A stretch of 10,659 nt of DNA from Elstera sp044372965 (GCF_044372965.1 NZ_JBILQX010000122.1:1-10659), one strand, 5' to 3'. Counted from the stretch's first letter, positions 1-5,285 are shown. Numbers and translations: made by a program. Notes: a model not told the origin generated them from the sequence alone.

Positions 1-33
1 GAATTCCTTACCCCTGAAATTCAGTTCCGTCAT
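1..33 (-). CDS. Start of a gene running off the left edge; possibly a site-specific DNA methyltransferase
   Basis: Only the first 11 codons are in the window, reading MTELNFRGKEF on the minus strand. The start is supported by a GAGGAG Shine-Dalgarno (complement of 44-49) ten bases upstream of the ATG, and by its position as the next gene in the same direction as int, alpA and the rep-like gene. From memory, an opening like this resembles Mod-type adenine methyltransferases (Type III-like restriction-modification or related defence operons), which often begin with a short x-L-x-F-x-G-K segment before an NHHL motif. Eleven residues cannot prove that. The existence of a gene here is moderately supported; the product is a guess from the N-terminus and the mobile-element setting. 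Confidence 0.4.
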   Translation of the reverse strand, partial: MTELNFRGKEF

Positions 34-198
34 TCTCGTCGGTCTCCTCGTCCAATCGCCCTGCGACGCGCCACGTTAGCACCCAAAACCAGCGCGCGGC
101 GCGACTTTAGGGCGAAATTCCCGCCTGTCACTCTGAAAATGAGGGCACGTCTAGGGGGAGGGTGTTTTGTCCGCTCTGTGTGACGCAATGAGGAATGA

Positions 199-212
199 AC
201 GGCGCGCGCCGT
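199..212. repeat. 14-bp perfect palindrome ACGGCGCGCGCCGT
   Basis: The sequence equals its own reverse complement across 14 bp and is followed by a C8 run. It lies in the leader of the left-edge gene. It could be a dimer-binding site or part of a transfer or replication origin. No known oriT nic consensus was recognised, so no role is assigned. Confidence 0.4.
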
Positions 213-249
213 CCCCCCCCTCCCGCCAAGATATAAGAAGGAGTCTCGT

Positions 250-453
250 TTTCGGGACCAGATTCCGGGGGAACATGCCCAATTGTTAGGCAAATTCCTT
301 CTACCCTCTTTCTCGCGCCGTTTTGTGCAAGCCCCTGTTTTCCTGGCGTGATTTTCTGAAATGACCCTATAAAGGGTGTCCTTCGGGCAAAATTCTGCAA
401 TCGCTCTCTGGTCCCAAAAATGCGCCCAGGTTGGGTACAGTTTCGGGACCAGA
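250..453. repeat. Three copies of a 13-bp TTTCGGGACCAGA motif (iteron- or operator-like)
   Basis: TTTCGGGACCAGA occurs exactly at 250-262 and 441-453 on the plus strand. A third copy, inverted and with one mismatch, sits at 407-419 (TCTGGTCCCAAAA). The inverted copy and the 441 copy form an inverted repeat with a 9-bp perfect core and a 21-base loop, beginning 12 bases past the end of the rep-like gene. The 250 copy sits where a -35 element would be for a possible TATATC -10 (235 to 230, minus). Iterons for the rep-like protein or operator sites for a regulator are both possible; this is inference from position. Confidence 0.5.
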
Positions 454-464
454 AAAGCGGATTT

Positions 465-920
465 TTAAGCCGCGTCCCCCTTCCGCCGGGCGATGAATTT
501 CCAGCTATCCTTAGGGGGAAGCTGATATTTGGTTTCAGGGTCGGCTGTGGGGAGAAAGGTGACTTCGTATTGCGCCGCGTCCCGCATCGCGCCGCCATCC
601 GTTCGCCGCACGAGACCAGCCTCTTCCAAGGCAATGAATGCCGTTCGGATTGAGCTACGCCGAATGCCTGCCGCTTTCAGTTGGTCATAGGTCGCAAACA
701 AGTTGGCGTTTTCATAGCCACCATGACTCAGGTGTTCGAAGCAGAGAAACATCAAAACCTGATAGGCATTCGCCGAAAGACGGCAGTCGATCAGGTGCTT
801 AATCAGCTTGTGCGGAAAAAGGGCAAACGGCGGTTCCGGCTGCCAGGATTTTTTCGCGCCGGGCGTTGGCTTGTCCGAAGAACGCCCGTCCGCGCGGACC
901 CTCCGATGCGCGCGGCTCAT
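465..920 (-). CDS. Winged-helix replication-initiator-like protein of the integrated element
   Basis: The protein has 151 residues with a basic N-terminal tail (about 1-28). A predicted winged-helix region spans about residues 30-120: FALFPHKLIKHLI, then LSANAYQVLMFLCFEHLSHGG, a helix-turn-helix at TYDQLKAAGIRRSSIRTAF, and ALEEAGLVRR leading into the wing. Proteins of this type commonly sit beside alpA and int in alphaproteobacterial islands, where they are described as helix-turn-helix or RepA-like proteins; the function is generally inferred, not proven. The start codon overlaps the alpA stop as ATGA (917-920), indicating translational coupling. The GGGACCAGA repeats just beyond its 3' end are candidate binding sites. 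It could equally be a transcription regulator rather than an initiator. Family recognition is moderate; that it is a real gene is likely. Confidence 0.75.
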   Translation of the reverse strand: MSRAHRRVRADGRSSDKPTPGAKKSWQPEPPFALFPHKLIKHLIDCRLSANAYQVLMFLCFEHLSHGGYENANLFATYDQLKAAGIRRSSIRTAFIALEEAGLVRRTDGGAMRDAAQYEVTFLPTADPETKYQLPPKDSWKFIARRKGDAA

Positions 921-1123
921 TGCGCATCGGGAGCCGTGGAAACCCGCGCCTGCTGATTGGCCCAGTCGGTCAAATCAGACACGGCATAGCGCACAACTCG
1001 GCCAAACTTCCGATACTTCGGGCCACCGCCCGCAATCCGGGCATGGTCGAGGTAGGATTTTGAGACGCCCAGAATCTCGGCGGCCCGCTTCGTATCGACA
1101 AAGCGAATAGGGGAATCGGTCAT
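917..1123 (-). CDS. alpA: AlpA-family excisionase/transcriptional regulator
   Basis: This 68-residue protein is an almost bare MerR-type helix-turn-helix (HTH_17): residues 8-26 (FVDTKRAAEILGVSKSYLD) form the helix-turn-helix, and 34-53 (GPKYRKFGRVVRYAVSDLTD) match the usual G-P-x-Y-x-K-x-G-R-x-V-R-Y wing and closing helix. AlpA/Xis-type proteins bind DNA near the attachment site, promoting excision and controlling int. The start is the only ATG nearby, preceded by AAAGG. It overlaps the rep-like gene by 4 bp, and the 185-bp space before int suggests its own promoter or a regulated read-through. A hairpin lies in this leader (1148-1167). The family call is firm; whether it acts mainly as excisionase or regulator cannot be told from sequence. 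Confidence 0.88.
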   Translation of the reverse strand: MTDSPIRFVDTKRAAEILGVSKSYLDHARIAGGGPKYRKFGRVVRYAVSDLTDWANQQARVSTAPDAQ

Positions 1124-1147
1124 GATGATGACGGCCTTTATGAGCCG

Positions 1148-1167
1148 CGAATGCGGTTTCGCATCCG
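1148..1167 (-). promoter_or_regulatory. Hairpin in the alpA leader
   Basis: CGAATGCG and CGCATCCG, separated by GTTT, form an 8-bp stem with one G-T pair. It sits 25 to 44 bases upstream of the alpA start, between int and alpA. There is no T-run, so it is not an obvious intrinsic terminator. An operator or an RNA element affecting alpA expression is possible. Confidence 0.3.
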
Positions 1168-1308
1168 GCGGACGTTCAAATTTCAGGTGAACGTCAACGG
1201 CCCTGCCGCCTGTCCCGCGTTTCCTTGGCCCTGCCTTGGTGCCCCGCTGAGGGGCTGCGGTGAGACCTTTTTTGTTTAGCGGTAGTTCTTACGTGGTGCA
1301 ACCCCCCG

Positions 1309-2541
1309 CTACGCACGGATGGGCACGACATTCCCCGGCAATTCCGCCCCGTTTTCCAGTCGCGCAAGTTCAGCTTGCCAAAGGGCAAGCGCAGCCGCCA
1401 TTTCGGGCAAATAGGAGTGGCGGTTGTAGACGGTGGCAACGCGGGAAAGGCCGCTCATCTCGTGATGCAGCAGGCGTTCAATCGTGTGGGGAGCGATGCC
1501 CAGCCCCGCCATACCGCTCGCGGCGGTTCGGCGTAGATCGTGCCAAGTCCAATTCTCCAGCGGCGCGCCTTTCAGGTCGGTCACGGCCTTATCCAGCACC
1601 ACTTTTCCCTTTGAAAAGCCGGAGATCGGGGCGGTTCCAATCGTCGTGAAGACAAAGGGCGAATCCGCGTAACGGGGGGCAGCCGCCAGCAGGTCCGCCA
1701 CCGCTGTAGGCAGAGGAATGGTATGGGCGCGCCCATTCTTGGTCCGCTCGGCAGGCAAACACAAATTGCCCTCGCTCACTTCATCCCATCGCAGCCCGGC
1801 AATCTCGCCGCGCCGCTGCCCGGTGAGCAGCAAGACACGGGCAAAGCTTCCCCACGGCCAGCCGACCTTAGCCGCACCGCGCAACACCGCTACAATCTCG
1901 CCGTCGCTTAGGACACGCTCCCGCGCCGTTGGCGGTGGCAGGGACAAGCCTTCGCAGGGGTTCGCCTCCATTTCGCCTCGTTGCTTTAGCCACGAGAAAA
2001 GCCCCCGCGTCCAAGCGAGGGCATGGCGTGCCCGGACAGGCCCGGTTTGCTCCAGCTTATCTAGCATCCGAACCACATCGCCCTTGGTGGTGGCGCTTAT
2101 CCGCTTATCGCCCAAATGCGGCACAACATCCTTCAGCAGGATACGCTCGGTTTCCCGCCAGCTTTTTTGATTGGGCTTTGCGTATTTTTCGACATAGCGC
2201 GCCACCGCCGCCGCCACGCTATCGCTTTTGGACAGGCCCTCGCGCTGTTCCCGCTTGGTTAGGGCTGGGTCGATGCCTTTAGCAATCTCGCCCATCGCTT
2301 CCCGCGCCTTGGTCCGCGCCATATCTAGCGTGAAACCTTCGGAGTAACGCCCCAGGATCATCTTACGCTTTGGCGCGGCGCGCCCGCCGGGCGGGGCGCG
2401 ATAGGTGAAGACAAAGCTGATGCTTCCGCCCGCCCGGCGCAAAGCTCCAAAGCCCTTCAACTCGCCGTCCCAAATGGCTTCTTCAGTCCCGGCGGTGGCC
2501 CACTCATCCAGCCGCCGTTTGGTCAGTTTCGCGCCCGCCAT
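1309..2541 (-). CDS. int: Tyrosine recombinase (P4-type integrase) of the genomic element
   Basis: From the chosen start the protein has 410 residues. Residues about 5-90 are the arm-binding domain of P4-like integrases (DUF4102 type), about 105-200 the SAM-like core-binding domain, and about 210-385 the catalytic domain. The active-site set is visible: R243 in TGQRRGEI, K268 in RTKNGR, H334 and R337 in WHDLRR, H360 in LLHH, and nucleophile Y372 in TVYNRH. It catalyses site-specific integration and excision, here evidently at a tRNA-Arg gene 150 bp upstream. An in-frame ATG at 2646 exists, but the internal ATG at 2541 has an AGGGGG Shine-Dalgarno four bases ahead and the extra 35 residues look unstructured. 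Choosing 2541 also leaves the phased GGTTCCACC repeats in the leader rather than in the gene. All catalytic residues are intact, so the element may still be mobile. Confidence 0.93.
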   Translation of the reverse strand: MAGAKLTKRRLDEWATAGTEEAIWDGELKGFGALRRAGGSISFVFTYRAPPGGRAAPKRKMILGRYSEGFTLDMARTKAREAMGEIAKGIDPALTKREQREGLSKSDSVAAAVARYVEKYAKPNQKSWRETERILLKDVVPHLGDKRISATTKGDVVRMLDKLEQTGPVRARHALAWTRGLFSWLKQRGEMEANPCEGLSLPPPTARERVLSDGEIVAVLRGAAKVGWPWGSFARVLLLTGQRRGEIAGLRWDEVSEGNLCLPAERTKNGRAHTIPLPTAVADLLAAAPRYADSPFVFTTIGTAPISGFSKGKVVLDKAVTDLKGAPLENWTWHDLRRTAASGMAGLGIAPHTIERLLHHEMSGLSRVATVYNRHSYLPEMAAALALWQAELARLENGAELPGNVVPIRA

Positions 2542-2552
2542 TTTGCCCCCTT

Positions 2553-2595
2553 CGGTGGAACCTGGACCCTCACGAGGTTCCACCGGGGTTCCACC
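2553..2595. promoter_or_regulatory. Three phased GGTTCCACC repeats upstream of int
   Basis: GGTTCCACC occurs at 2576-2584 and 2587-2595, exactly 11 bp apart, and in inverted form (GGTGGAACC) at 2554-2562, with its centre 22 bp from the middle copy. The first two extend to an 11-bp inverted repeat, CGGTGGAACCT (2553-2563) and AGGTTCCACCG (2575-2585), with an 11-bp spacer. One- and two-helical-turn spacing is what cooperatively bound protein sites show. Arm-type integrase sites, AlpA sites or an int operator are all plausible. As RNA, the inverted repeat would form a hairpin right before the int ribosome binding site. Confidence 0.55.
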
Positions 2596-2696
2596 ATAGC
2601 CGCATTCCCAAGGAACAACGTGCAACGGGGCATGATATAAGTCCATGAAAAATATGATAGTTCGTCATAGACAGAAAGTCGGTGCAACCGCCGTCC

Positions 2697-2746
2697 TCAG
2701 ACTACGAATCTGGGGGTTGGAGGTTCAAGTCCTTCCGGGCGCGCCA
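2697..2746 (+). tRNA. 3' fragment of tRNA-Arg(ACG): attachment site at the element's right end
   Basis: The anticodon arm reads TCAGA-CTACGAA-TCTGG, giving anticodon ACG at 2704-2706. A 5-base variable loop follows, then the T arm GGAGG-TTCAAGT-CCTTC (2719-2735), acceptor strand CGGGCGC (2736-2742), discriminator G and encoded CCA (2744-2746). A GCGCCCG acceptor 5' strand and a D arm are absent upstream; that sequence belongs to the int leader. This is the standard footprint of integration into a tRNA gene: the element rebuilds a full tRNA at its other end and leaves this displaced 3' part. The intact gene should lie beyond the left edge. It is not expected to give a functional tRNA. The exact crossover point is not determinable here. 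Confidence 0.8.
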
Positions 2747-2751
2747 TGAGA

Positions 2752-2768
2752 TCATGCGGTTTGCATGA
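2752..2768. other. Small hairpin downstream of the tRNA fragment
   Basis: TCATGC-GGTTT-GCATGA is a perfect 6-bp stem with a 5-base loop, six bases past the tRNA CCA. It lies between the tRNA-derived end and the convergent entericidin gene. It lacks a T-run in either direction, so a terminator or 3'-processing role is only possible. Confidence 0.3.
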
Positions 2769-2812
2769 CCCGTTGAGCAAGTCAGAAAACTGCTGTTGTC
2801 GTCGCTCGTATA

Positions 2813-2968
2813 TTATGGGGCGTGTTTATCGGCGCTTTTTTCAATGGCTTTCCCACCTTGCTGAATATCCTGCCCGGCCCCGGAAACCGTGTTGCAGGCG
2901 GTGAGAAACGCTGTACCGGCGAGCAGCGTGATAAACAGCAAGATTATGCTGGGTTTTGCTTGGGTCAT
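2813..2968 (-). CDS. Entericidin A/B-family lipoprotein
   Basis: This small 51-residue gene begins MTQAKPSIILLFITLLAG and has a lipoprotein signal peptide ending in the lipobox LTAC, so Cys25 would be lipidated and Gln/Ala-rich residues 26-51 form the mature part. The tail (N-T-V-S-G-A-G-Q-D-I-Q-Q-G-G-K-A-I-E-K-S-A) matches the entericidin family signature. Entericidins are tiny envelope lipoproteins described in enterics as a bacteriolytic toxin/antidote pair under stress-sigma control; in alphaproteobacteria single copies are common and their role is not settled. AAGGA seven bases ahead of the ATG supports the start. It lies 59 bp downstream of the DUF3309 gene in the same direction with no promoter of its own seen, so co-transcription from the EcfG-type promoter is likely. 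Confidence 0.88.
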   Translation of the reverse strand: MTQAKPSIILLFITLLAGTAFLTACNTVSGAGQDIQQGGKAIEKSADKHAP

Positions 2969-3027
2969 GATGTGATCCTTCCAAAAAGGCGGGCGTTAAA
3001 CCGTGTGATATGGGCGCGCGCGCTCTG

Positions 3028-3186
3028 CTAAACTCGCCCGGTCACAACGAGAATAATCACAATAATAAGAACGATACCCAAACCGCCGCTCGGGTAATAA
3101 CCCCAACTATTGCTATGGGGCCAACGGGGAAGCGCTCCGATCAACATCAACACCAAAATGATGAGCAAAATCAGACCAATACTCAT
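3028..3186 (-). CDS. DUF3309 family small membrane protein
   Basis: The 52-residue protein has two hydrophobic helices (about 4-19 and 36-49) joined by a conserved loop, GALPRWPHSNSWGYYPSGGLG, which is the hallmark of DUF3309 (L-P-x-W-P-x-S-x-x-W-G-Y-x-P-S-G-G). It should sit in the inner membrane with both termini on the same side. The biochemical function is unknown. An AGGGGG Shine-Dalgarno five bases before the ATG fixes the start. A perfect GGAAC-N16-CGTT promoter lies upstream, so expression under the alphaproteobacterial general stress response is expected. The entericidin gene follows 59 bp downstream. Family call is confident, function open. Confidence 0.9.
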   Translation of the reverse strand: MSIGLILLIILVLMLIGALPRWPHSNSWGYYPSGGLGIVLIIVIILVVTGRV

Positions 3187-3207
3187 AATAACCCCCTATT
3201 GCGAAAG

Positions 3208-3244
3208 TGAACCCATCACAACATTTCTCGTTCACATGGGTTCA
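3208..3244 (-). promoter_or_regulatory. Inverted repeat in the DUF3309 leader
   Basis: TGAACCCAT (3208-3216) and ATGGGTTCA (3236-3244) are perfect 9-bp inverted arms separated by 19 bp. They lie just downstream of the EcfG-type -10, so the hairpin would be near the 5' end of the transcript. A second, mutually exclusive pairing exists between GTGAAC (3207-3212) and GTTCAC (3230-3235). An operator or RNA switch is possible; neither is shown. Confidence 0.4.
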
Positions 3245-3249
3245 GAGTA

Positions 3250-3274
3250 AACGCTCTAGAGTTTATTTAGTTCC
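3250..3274 (-). promoter_or_regulatory. EcfG-type general stress response promoter
   Basis: On the minus strand GGAAC (3274 to 3270), exactly 16 bases, then CGTT (3253 to 3250) match the EcfG/SigT consensus GGAAC-N16/17-CGTT perfectly. It directs transcription into the DUF3309 and entericidin genes; the start site would be about 57 bases ahead of the DUF3309 ATG. Small membrane proteins and entericidins are common EcfG targets in alphaproteobacteria, which agrees with this reading. Confidence 0.75.
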
Positions 3275-3361
3275 ATACATATATTGGCGATTGGAAAAAT
3301 CATTTCGCGAGCCGTCGGCAAATGGCAGAGGGAGCCCCCCCTAGGCCCCCTCCCCCTCCGA

Positions 3362-3721
3362 TCAGGCGGCGTAGCTATAGTCCGGCAGATTCTTCAGCGA
3401 TTCTTCCGTCGCCCCGCGCAGCAGCAGATGCGTATTGGTTTTCTGAACTTCCAAGCTGCTCAGCGGCACCACCGCATATTTGGCCCCAATGCCAAGGAAA
3501 CCGCCGATCGAGAGCACCGCAAACGCCGATTTTTCGCTAGGTGAGACAATCAGATCGTCTACCGTCCCAATCGTCGCATCAAGCTCATTGACCACCGTGC
3601 TGCCGATGAGTTTCGAGGCGCGATGGCCGCTGGTCAGGCGGGTGGGGGCAATGGCCGTAAGAATAAGCGTCGGCCCGGCAAAGGTGGCGACTTCGATCGG
3701 ACCGGAAATGGGATTGGACAT
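3362..3721 (-). CDS. PRC-barrel domain protein
   Basis: The 119-residue protein has a non-conserved N-terminal segment (1-28) and one PRC-barrel domain at about 30-110: LTSGHRASKLIGSTVVNELD, then IGTVDDLIVSPSEKSAFAVLSIGGFLGIGAKYAVVPL, the usual small beta-barrel pattern also found in the photosynthetic reaction centre H subunit and RimM. There is no signal peptide, so it is probably cytoplasmic or surface-associated. Stand-alone PRC-barrel proteins in alphaproteobacteria are often stress-induced; their partner is unknown. An upstream in-frame ATG at 3757 adds 12 residues, but the ATG at 3721 has AAGGAAG four bases ahead and is preferred. No EcfG motif was seen upstream. A polypurine/polypyrimidine tract (about 3331-3358) follows the stop and separates it from the DUF3309 promoter. 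Confidence 0.87.
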   Translation of the reverse strand: MSNPISGPIEVATFAGPTLILTAIAPTRLTSGHRASKLIGSTVVNELDATIGTVDDLIVSPSEKSAFAVLSIGGFLGIGAKYAVVPLSSLEVQKTNTHLLLRGATEESLKNLPDYSYAA

Positions 3722-4079
3722 AGAACTTCCTTTCAAAGGATTTAAAGCATCTCTCAAGATGATATTATTATCCCTCCCAGACGCTGATTACAGCGAATGG
3801 ATTGATATATAAAATCATCTTTTTCGGAGATGCCCAGAAATATATAATATAATTTATTTTTAGAGTAGACTCGGAAAATACTCATTCACTAATTGCGTGC
3901 AAAATTAGTCTAATAAATTGGGGAACGGCATTCATACTCTCGTCCCGTGAACGCGGGTTAGGATCGGCGCAATGCCGATTTTGCGTTAAGCCTGAGTAGT
4001 TTCCGAGCCTCCCCACACCGTCCTTGCAGCGCTAGCGTTATGAGCCCCATTTTTTAAGTGCATGAGGAGAGACTCCCCT
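3722..4079. other. AT-rich divergent intergenic region (358 bp)
   Basis: No gene is seen. The region separates the PRC-barrel gene (minus) from a small gene (plus) and should hold both promoters. A possible sigma70-type promoter on the minus strand is TTGCAC (3902 to 3897), 16 bases, TATTTT (3880 to 3875). A hairpin ATCGGC-GCAAT-GCCGAT lies at 3963-3979, followed by TTTG. A GGAAC at about 3922-3926 lacks a correctly spaced CGTT partner, so no EcfG site is claimed. The part around 3770-3930 is markedly AT-rich compared with its surroundings. Confidence 0.4.
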
Positions 4080-4214
4080 ATGGCCAAATCTCAAAAGCGA
4101 AATAGTCGTGAAGCCAAAAAGCCAAAAGCGACCAAAACGGTAACAGCCGCCGCACCCGCGTCGTTCATGAGCAAAGGCTCGCTAGAGCCCCTTACTCCCG
4201 CCAAGAAAAAATGA
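4080..4214 (+). CDS. Small highly basic protein of unknown function
   Basis: The gene encodes 44 residues, beginning MAKSQKRNSREAKKPKATK and ending PLTPAKKK. It is lysine-rich, probably disordered, with no signal peptide or membrane segment. Similar short basic proteins (MAKSQ-x-R-x-N-R-E-x-K-K-P-K) are common as hypothetical proteins in alphaproteobacteria; nucleic-acid or ribosome association is a guess from charge only. A GAGGAG Shine-Dalgarno eight bases upstream strongly supports it. Its stop codon overlaps the ATG of the next gene (ATGA, 4211-4214), so the two are probably made together. It is a real gene with good likelihood; function is unknown. Confidence 0.75.
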   Translation: MAKSQKRNSREAKKPKATKTVTAAAPASFMSKGSLEPLTPAKKK

Positions 4215-4531
4215 AAGAACAGCCCTGGCGAAAAACAATGAAATATCTGGGGTCGCTGTCGGGAACTGGAACCATTACCTGCAATGGTAAAACGGTCGGC
4301 CGCGCATCCTATCGGTTTGATCGTTTTTTCCAACCGCCGAACAATACCACCAGCAGCGGCGAAATCGAACTGCCGCCCCTTGCGCTCGAAGAAATCTTCG
4401 GGCGTAAGGATGTTCGGCTAATGACCGACGATGGTCGGCTCTTGGCGCTTCACTTTTCCGAAAAAAACCTCCCCGCCGCCAGCAGCGCCGCGCACGTGGA
4501 CGTGACCGGCGATGTCGATACGCCGCCTTAG
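4211..4531 (+). CDS. Conserved hypothetical protein, coupled to the small basic gene
   Basis: The protein has 106 residues from the overlapping ATG; an alternative start at 4238 gives 97 residues beginning MKYLGSLSGTGTITCNGKTV. Neither start has a strong Shine-Dalgarno, so coupling through the ATGA overlap favours the first. The sequence looks like a small beta-rich domain: G-T-G-T-I-T-C-N-G-K-T-V-G-R-A-S-Y (residues 18-34), then IELPPLALEEIFGRKDVRLMTDDGRLLALHFSE (52-84). The tail is Ala/Asp-rich. No catalytic motif, signal or membrane helix was seen. The family is not recognised by name. The stop codon overlaps the convergent msrA stop by 4 bp (TTAG). Confidence 0.72.
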   Translation: MKEQPWRKTMKYLGSLSGTGTITCNGKTVGRASYRFDRFFQPPNNTTSSGEIELPPLALEEIFGRKDVRLMTDDGRLLALHFSEKNLPAASSAAHVDVTGDVDTPP

Positions 4532-5136
4532 CCCCCGGCTTTGAGCCAGTGGGAGAAATACTGCTTCAGCTTCTTCACCTTCGGCGCGGAAACCCCGGCG
4601 ATATAGGGGTTTCCGGGGTTGCGGGCGGCATAGGCGTGATGCTCCGGCTCGGCCACGTAGAAGGCTGTGAGCGGCTCCAGCGCGGTCATGATCGGGCCGG
4701 AATAAATCTTAGCTGCATCCAACTGCCGCATATAGGCGCGGGCTACGGCCTGTTCTTCCGGCGTCGCATAGAAAATCACCGAGCGATACTGCCGTCCAAC
4801 ATCCGCCCCCTGCCGGTCCTTCTGGGTCGGATCATGGGCCACGCCGAAAAACAGCTTCAACAGTTGCCCATAGGTGACGTGCGCCGGATCATACGTGATT
4901 TCGATCACCTCGGCGTGATTGGTGCGCCCCGTGCAAACGGTGCGGTAGTCGGCCGTTATCGAACTATCCCCGGCATAACCGGGGCGCACTTCAAGCACCC
5001 CTGCCACGGCCGTGTAGACCGCCTCGGTACACCAGAAGCAGCCCCCGCCAAAGATTGCGGTGCGCGCCGCACCCGCGTCGGTGGGTAAATCTTGGTCGGG
5101 GTCGGGTAAAGACCATGGATCGATGAGCAGCGGCAT
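4528..5136 (-). CDS. msrA: Peptide-methionine (S)-S-oxide reductase MsrA
   Basis: This enzyme reduces methionine-S-sulfoxide in proteins and free form, with electrons recycled through thioredoxin. It is 202 residues, normal for MsrA. The active-site motif GCFWC is at residues 32-36 with catalytic Cys33; GYAGDSS, the TNHAEVIEITYDP segment, AHDPTQKDRQGADVGRQYRS and the C-terminal NPGNPYIAGVSAPKVKKLKQYF block are all present and in order. Cys36 and Cys68 are other cysteines; which one acts as resolving cysteine is not clear. There is no signal peptide, so it is cytoplasmic. A GGAG lies nine bases upstream of the ATG. It is divergent from the histidine kinase gene and ends 4 bp inside the convergent upstream gene. 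Oxidative-damage repair fits the neighbouring stress genes. Confidence 0.96.
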   Translation of the reverse strand: MPLLIDPWSLPDPDQDLPTDAGAARTAIFGGGCFWCTEAVYTAVAGVLEVRPGYAGDSSITADYRTVCTGRTNHAEVIEITYDPAHVTYGQLLKLFFGVAHDPTQKDRQGADVGRQYRSVIFYATPEEQAVARAYMRQLDAAKIYSGPIMTALEPLTAFYVAEPEHHAYAARNPGNPYIAGVSAPKVKKLKQYFSHWLKAGG

Positions 5137-5285
5137 GGACGGGACTCCAAAATCGGGAACGCAGTTTACATGGGGGCATGCCCGCTGTCCGTAAAGGCGG
5201 CGGGGGCCATGCTGATTTTCCCTGCCGTTTTTGAAGCTAACTTAGTGTAGTATTTCGGTTAATTATTCTGCCGGTTCGGGACGCC

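Larger units (their letters stand above)
34..464. other. Non-coding repeat-bearing region of the element (431 bp)
   Basis: No convincing gene was found; open frames across it have low-complexity, proline/arginine-rich translations typical of antisense shadows. It lies downstream of the rep-like gene and upstream of the left-edge gene, so it should hold the latter's promoter. It contains three copies of a GGGACCAGA motif (listed separately), a 14-bp perfect GC palindrome at 199-212, a run of eight C at 213-220, and a small hairpin ACCCT-ATAA-AGGGT at 364-377. On the minus strand TATATC (235 to 230) could be a -10 box for the left-edge gene, but no good -35 hexamer accompanies it. Confidence 0.5.

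Noticed and set aside
30..293. 87-codon minus-strand frame across the leader of the left-edge gene
   Set aside because: It starts at a TTG without Shine-Dalgarno and is Arg/Gly-rich without recognisable motifs; it runs over the palindrome and C8 run, which suits a non-coding leader better.
128..634. 168-codon minus-strand open frame over the repeat region and the end of the rep-like gene
   Set aside because: It overlaps the rep-like gene in another frame, the translation is low-complexity and shows no domain, and it lacks a good ribosome binding site.
1246..1280. Intrinsic terminator at GCCCC-GCTGA-GGGGC near the end of int
   Set aside because: The T-run is on the plus strand and 11 or more bases from the stem, whereas the genes here are on the minus strand.
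2542..2646. N-terminal extension of int from the ATG at 2646
   Set aside because: The added 35 residues match no arm-domain sequence, while the ATG at 2541 has a strong Shine-Dalgarno; the extension would also run through the phased repeats.
2670..2746. Complete tRNA gene
   Set aside because: No GCGCCCG acceptor strand or D arm is found at the right distance upstream of the anticodon arm, so only the 3' part is present.
3331..3358. Polypurine/polypyrimidine tract as a terminator of the PRC-barrel gene
   Set aside because: No stable stem followed by a T-run can be drawn; it is recorded only as a compositional oddity.
3922..3950. Second EcfG promoter on the plus strand for the 44-codon gene
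   Set aside because: GGAAC is present but no CGTT lies 16-17 bases downstream.
4549..5088. 179-codon plus-strand frame antisense to msrA
   Set aside because: msrA is unambiguous on the other strand and no independent start signal is seen.
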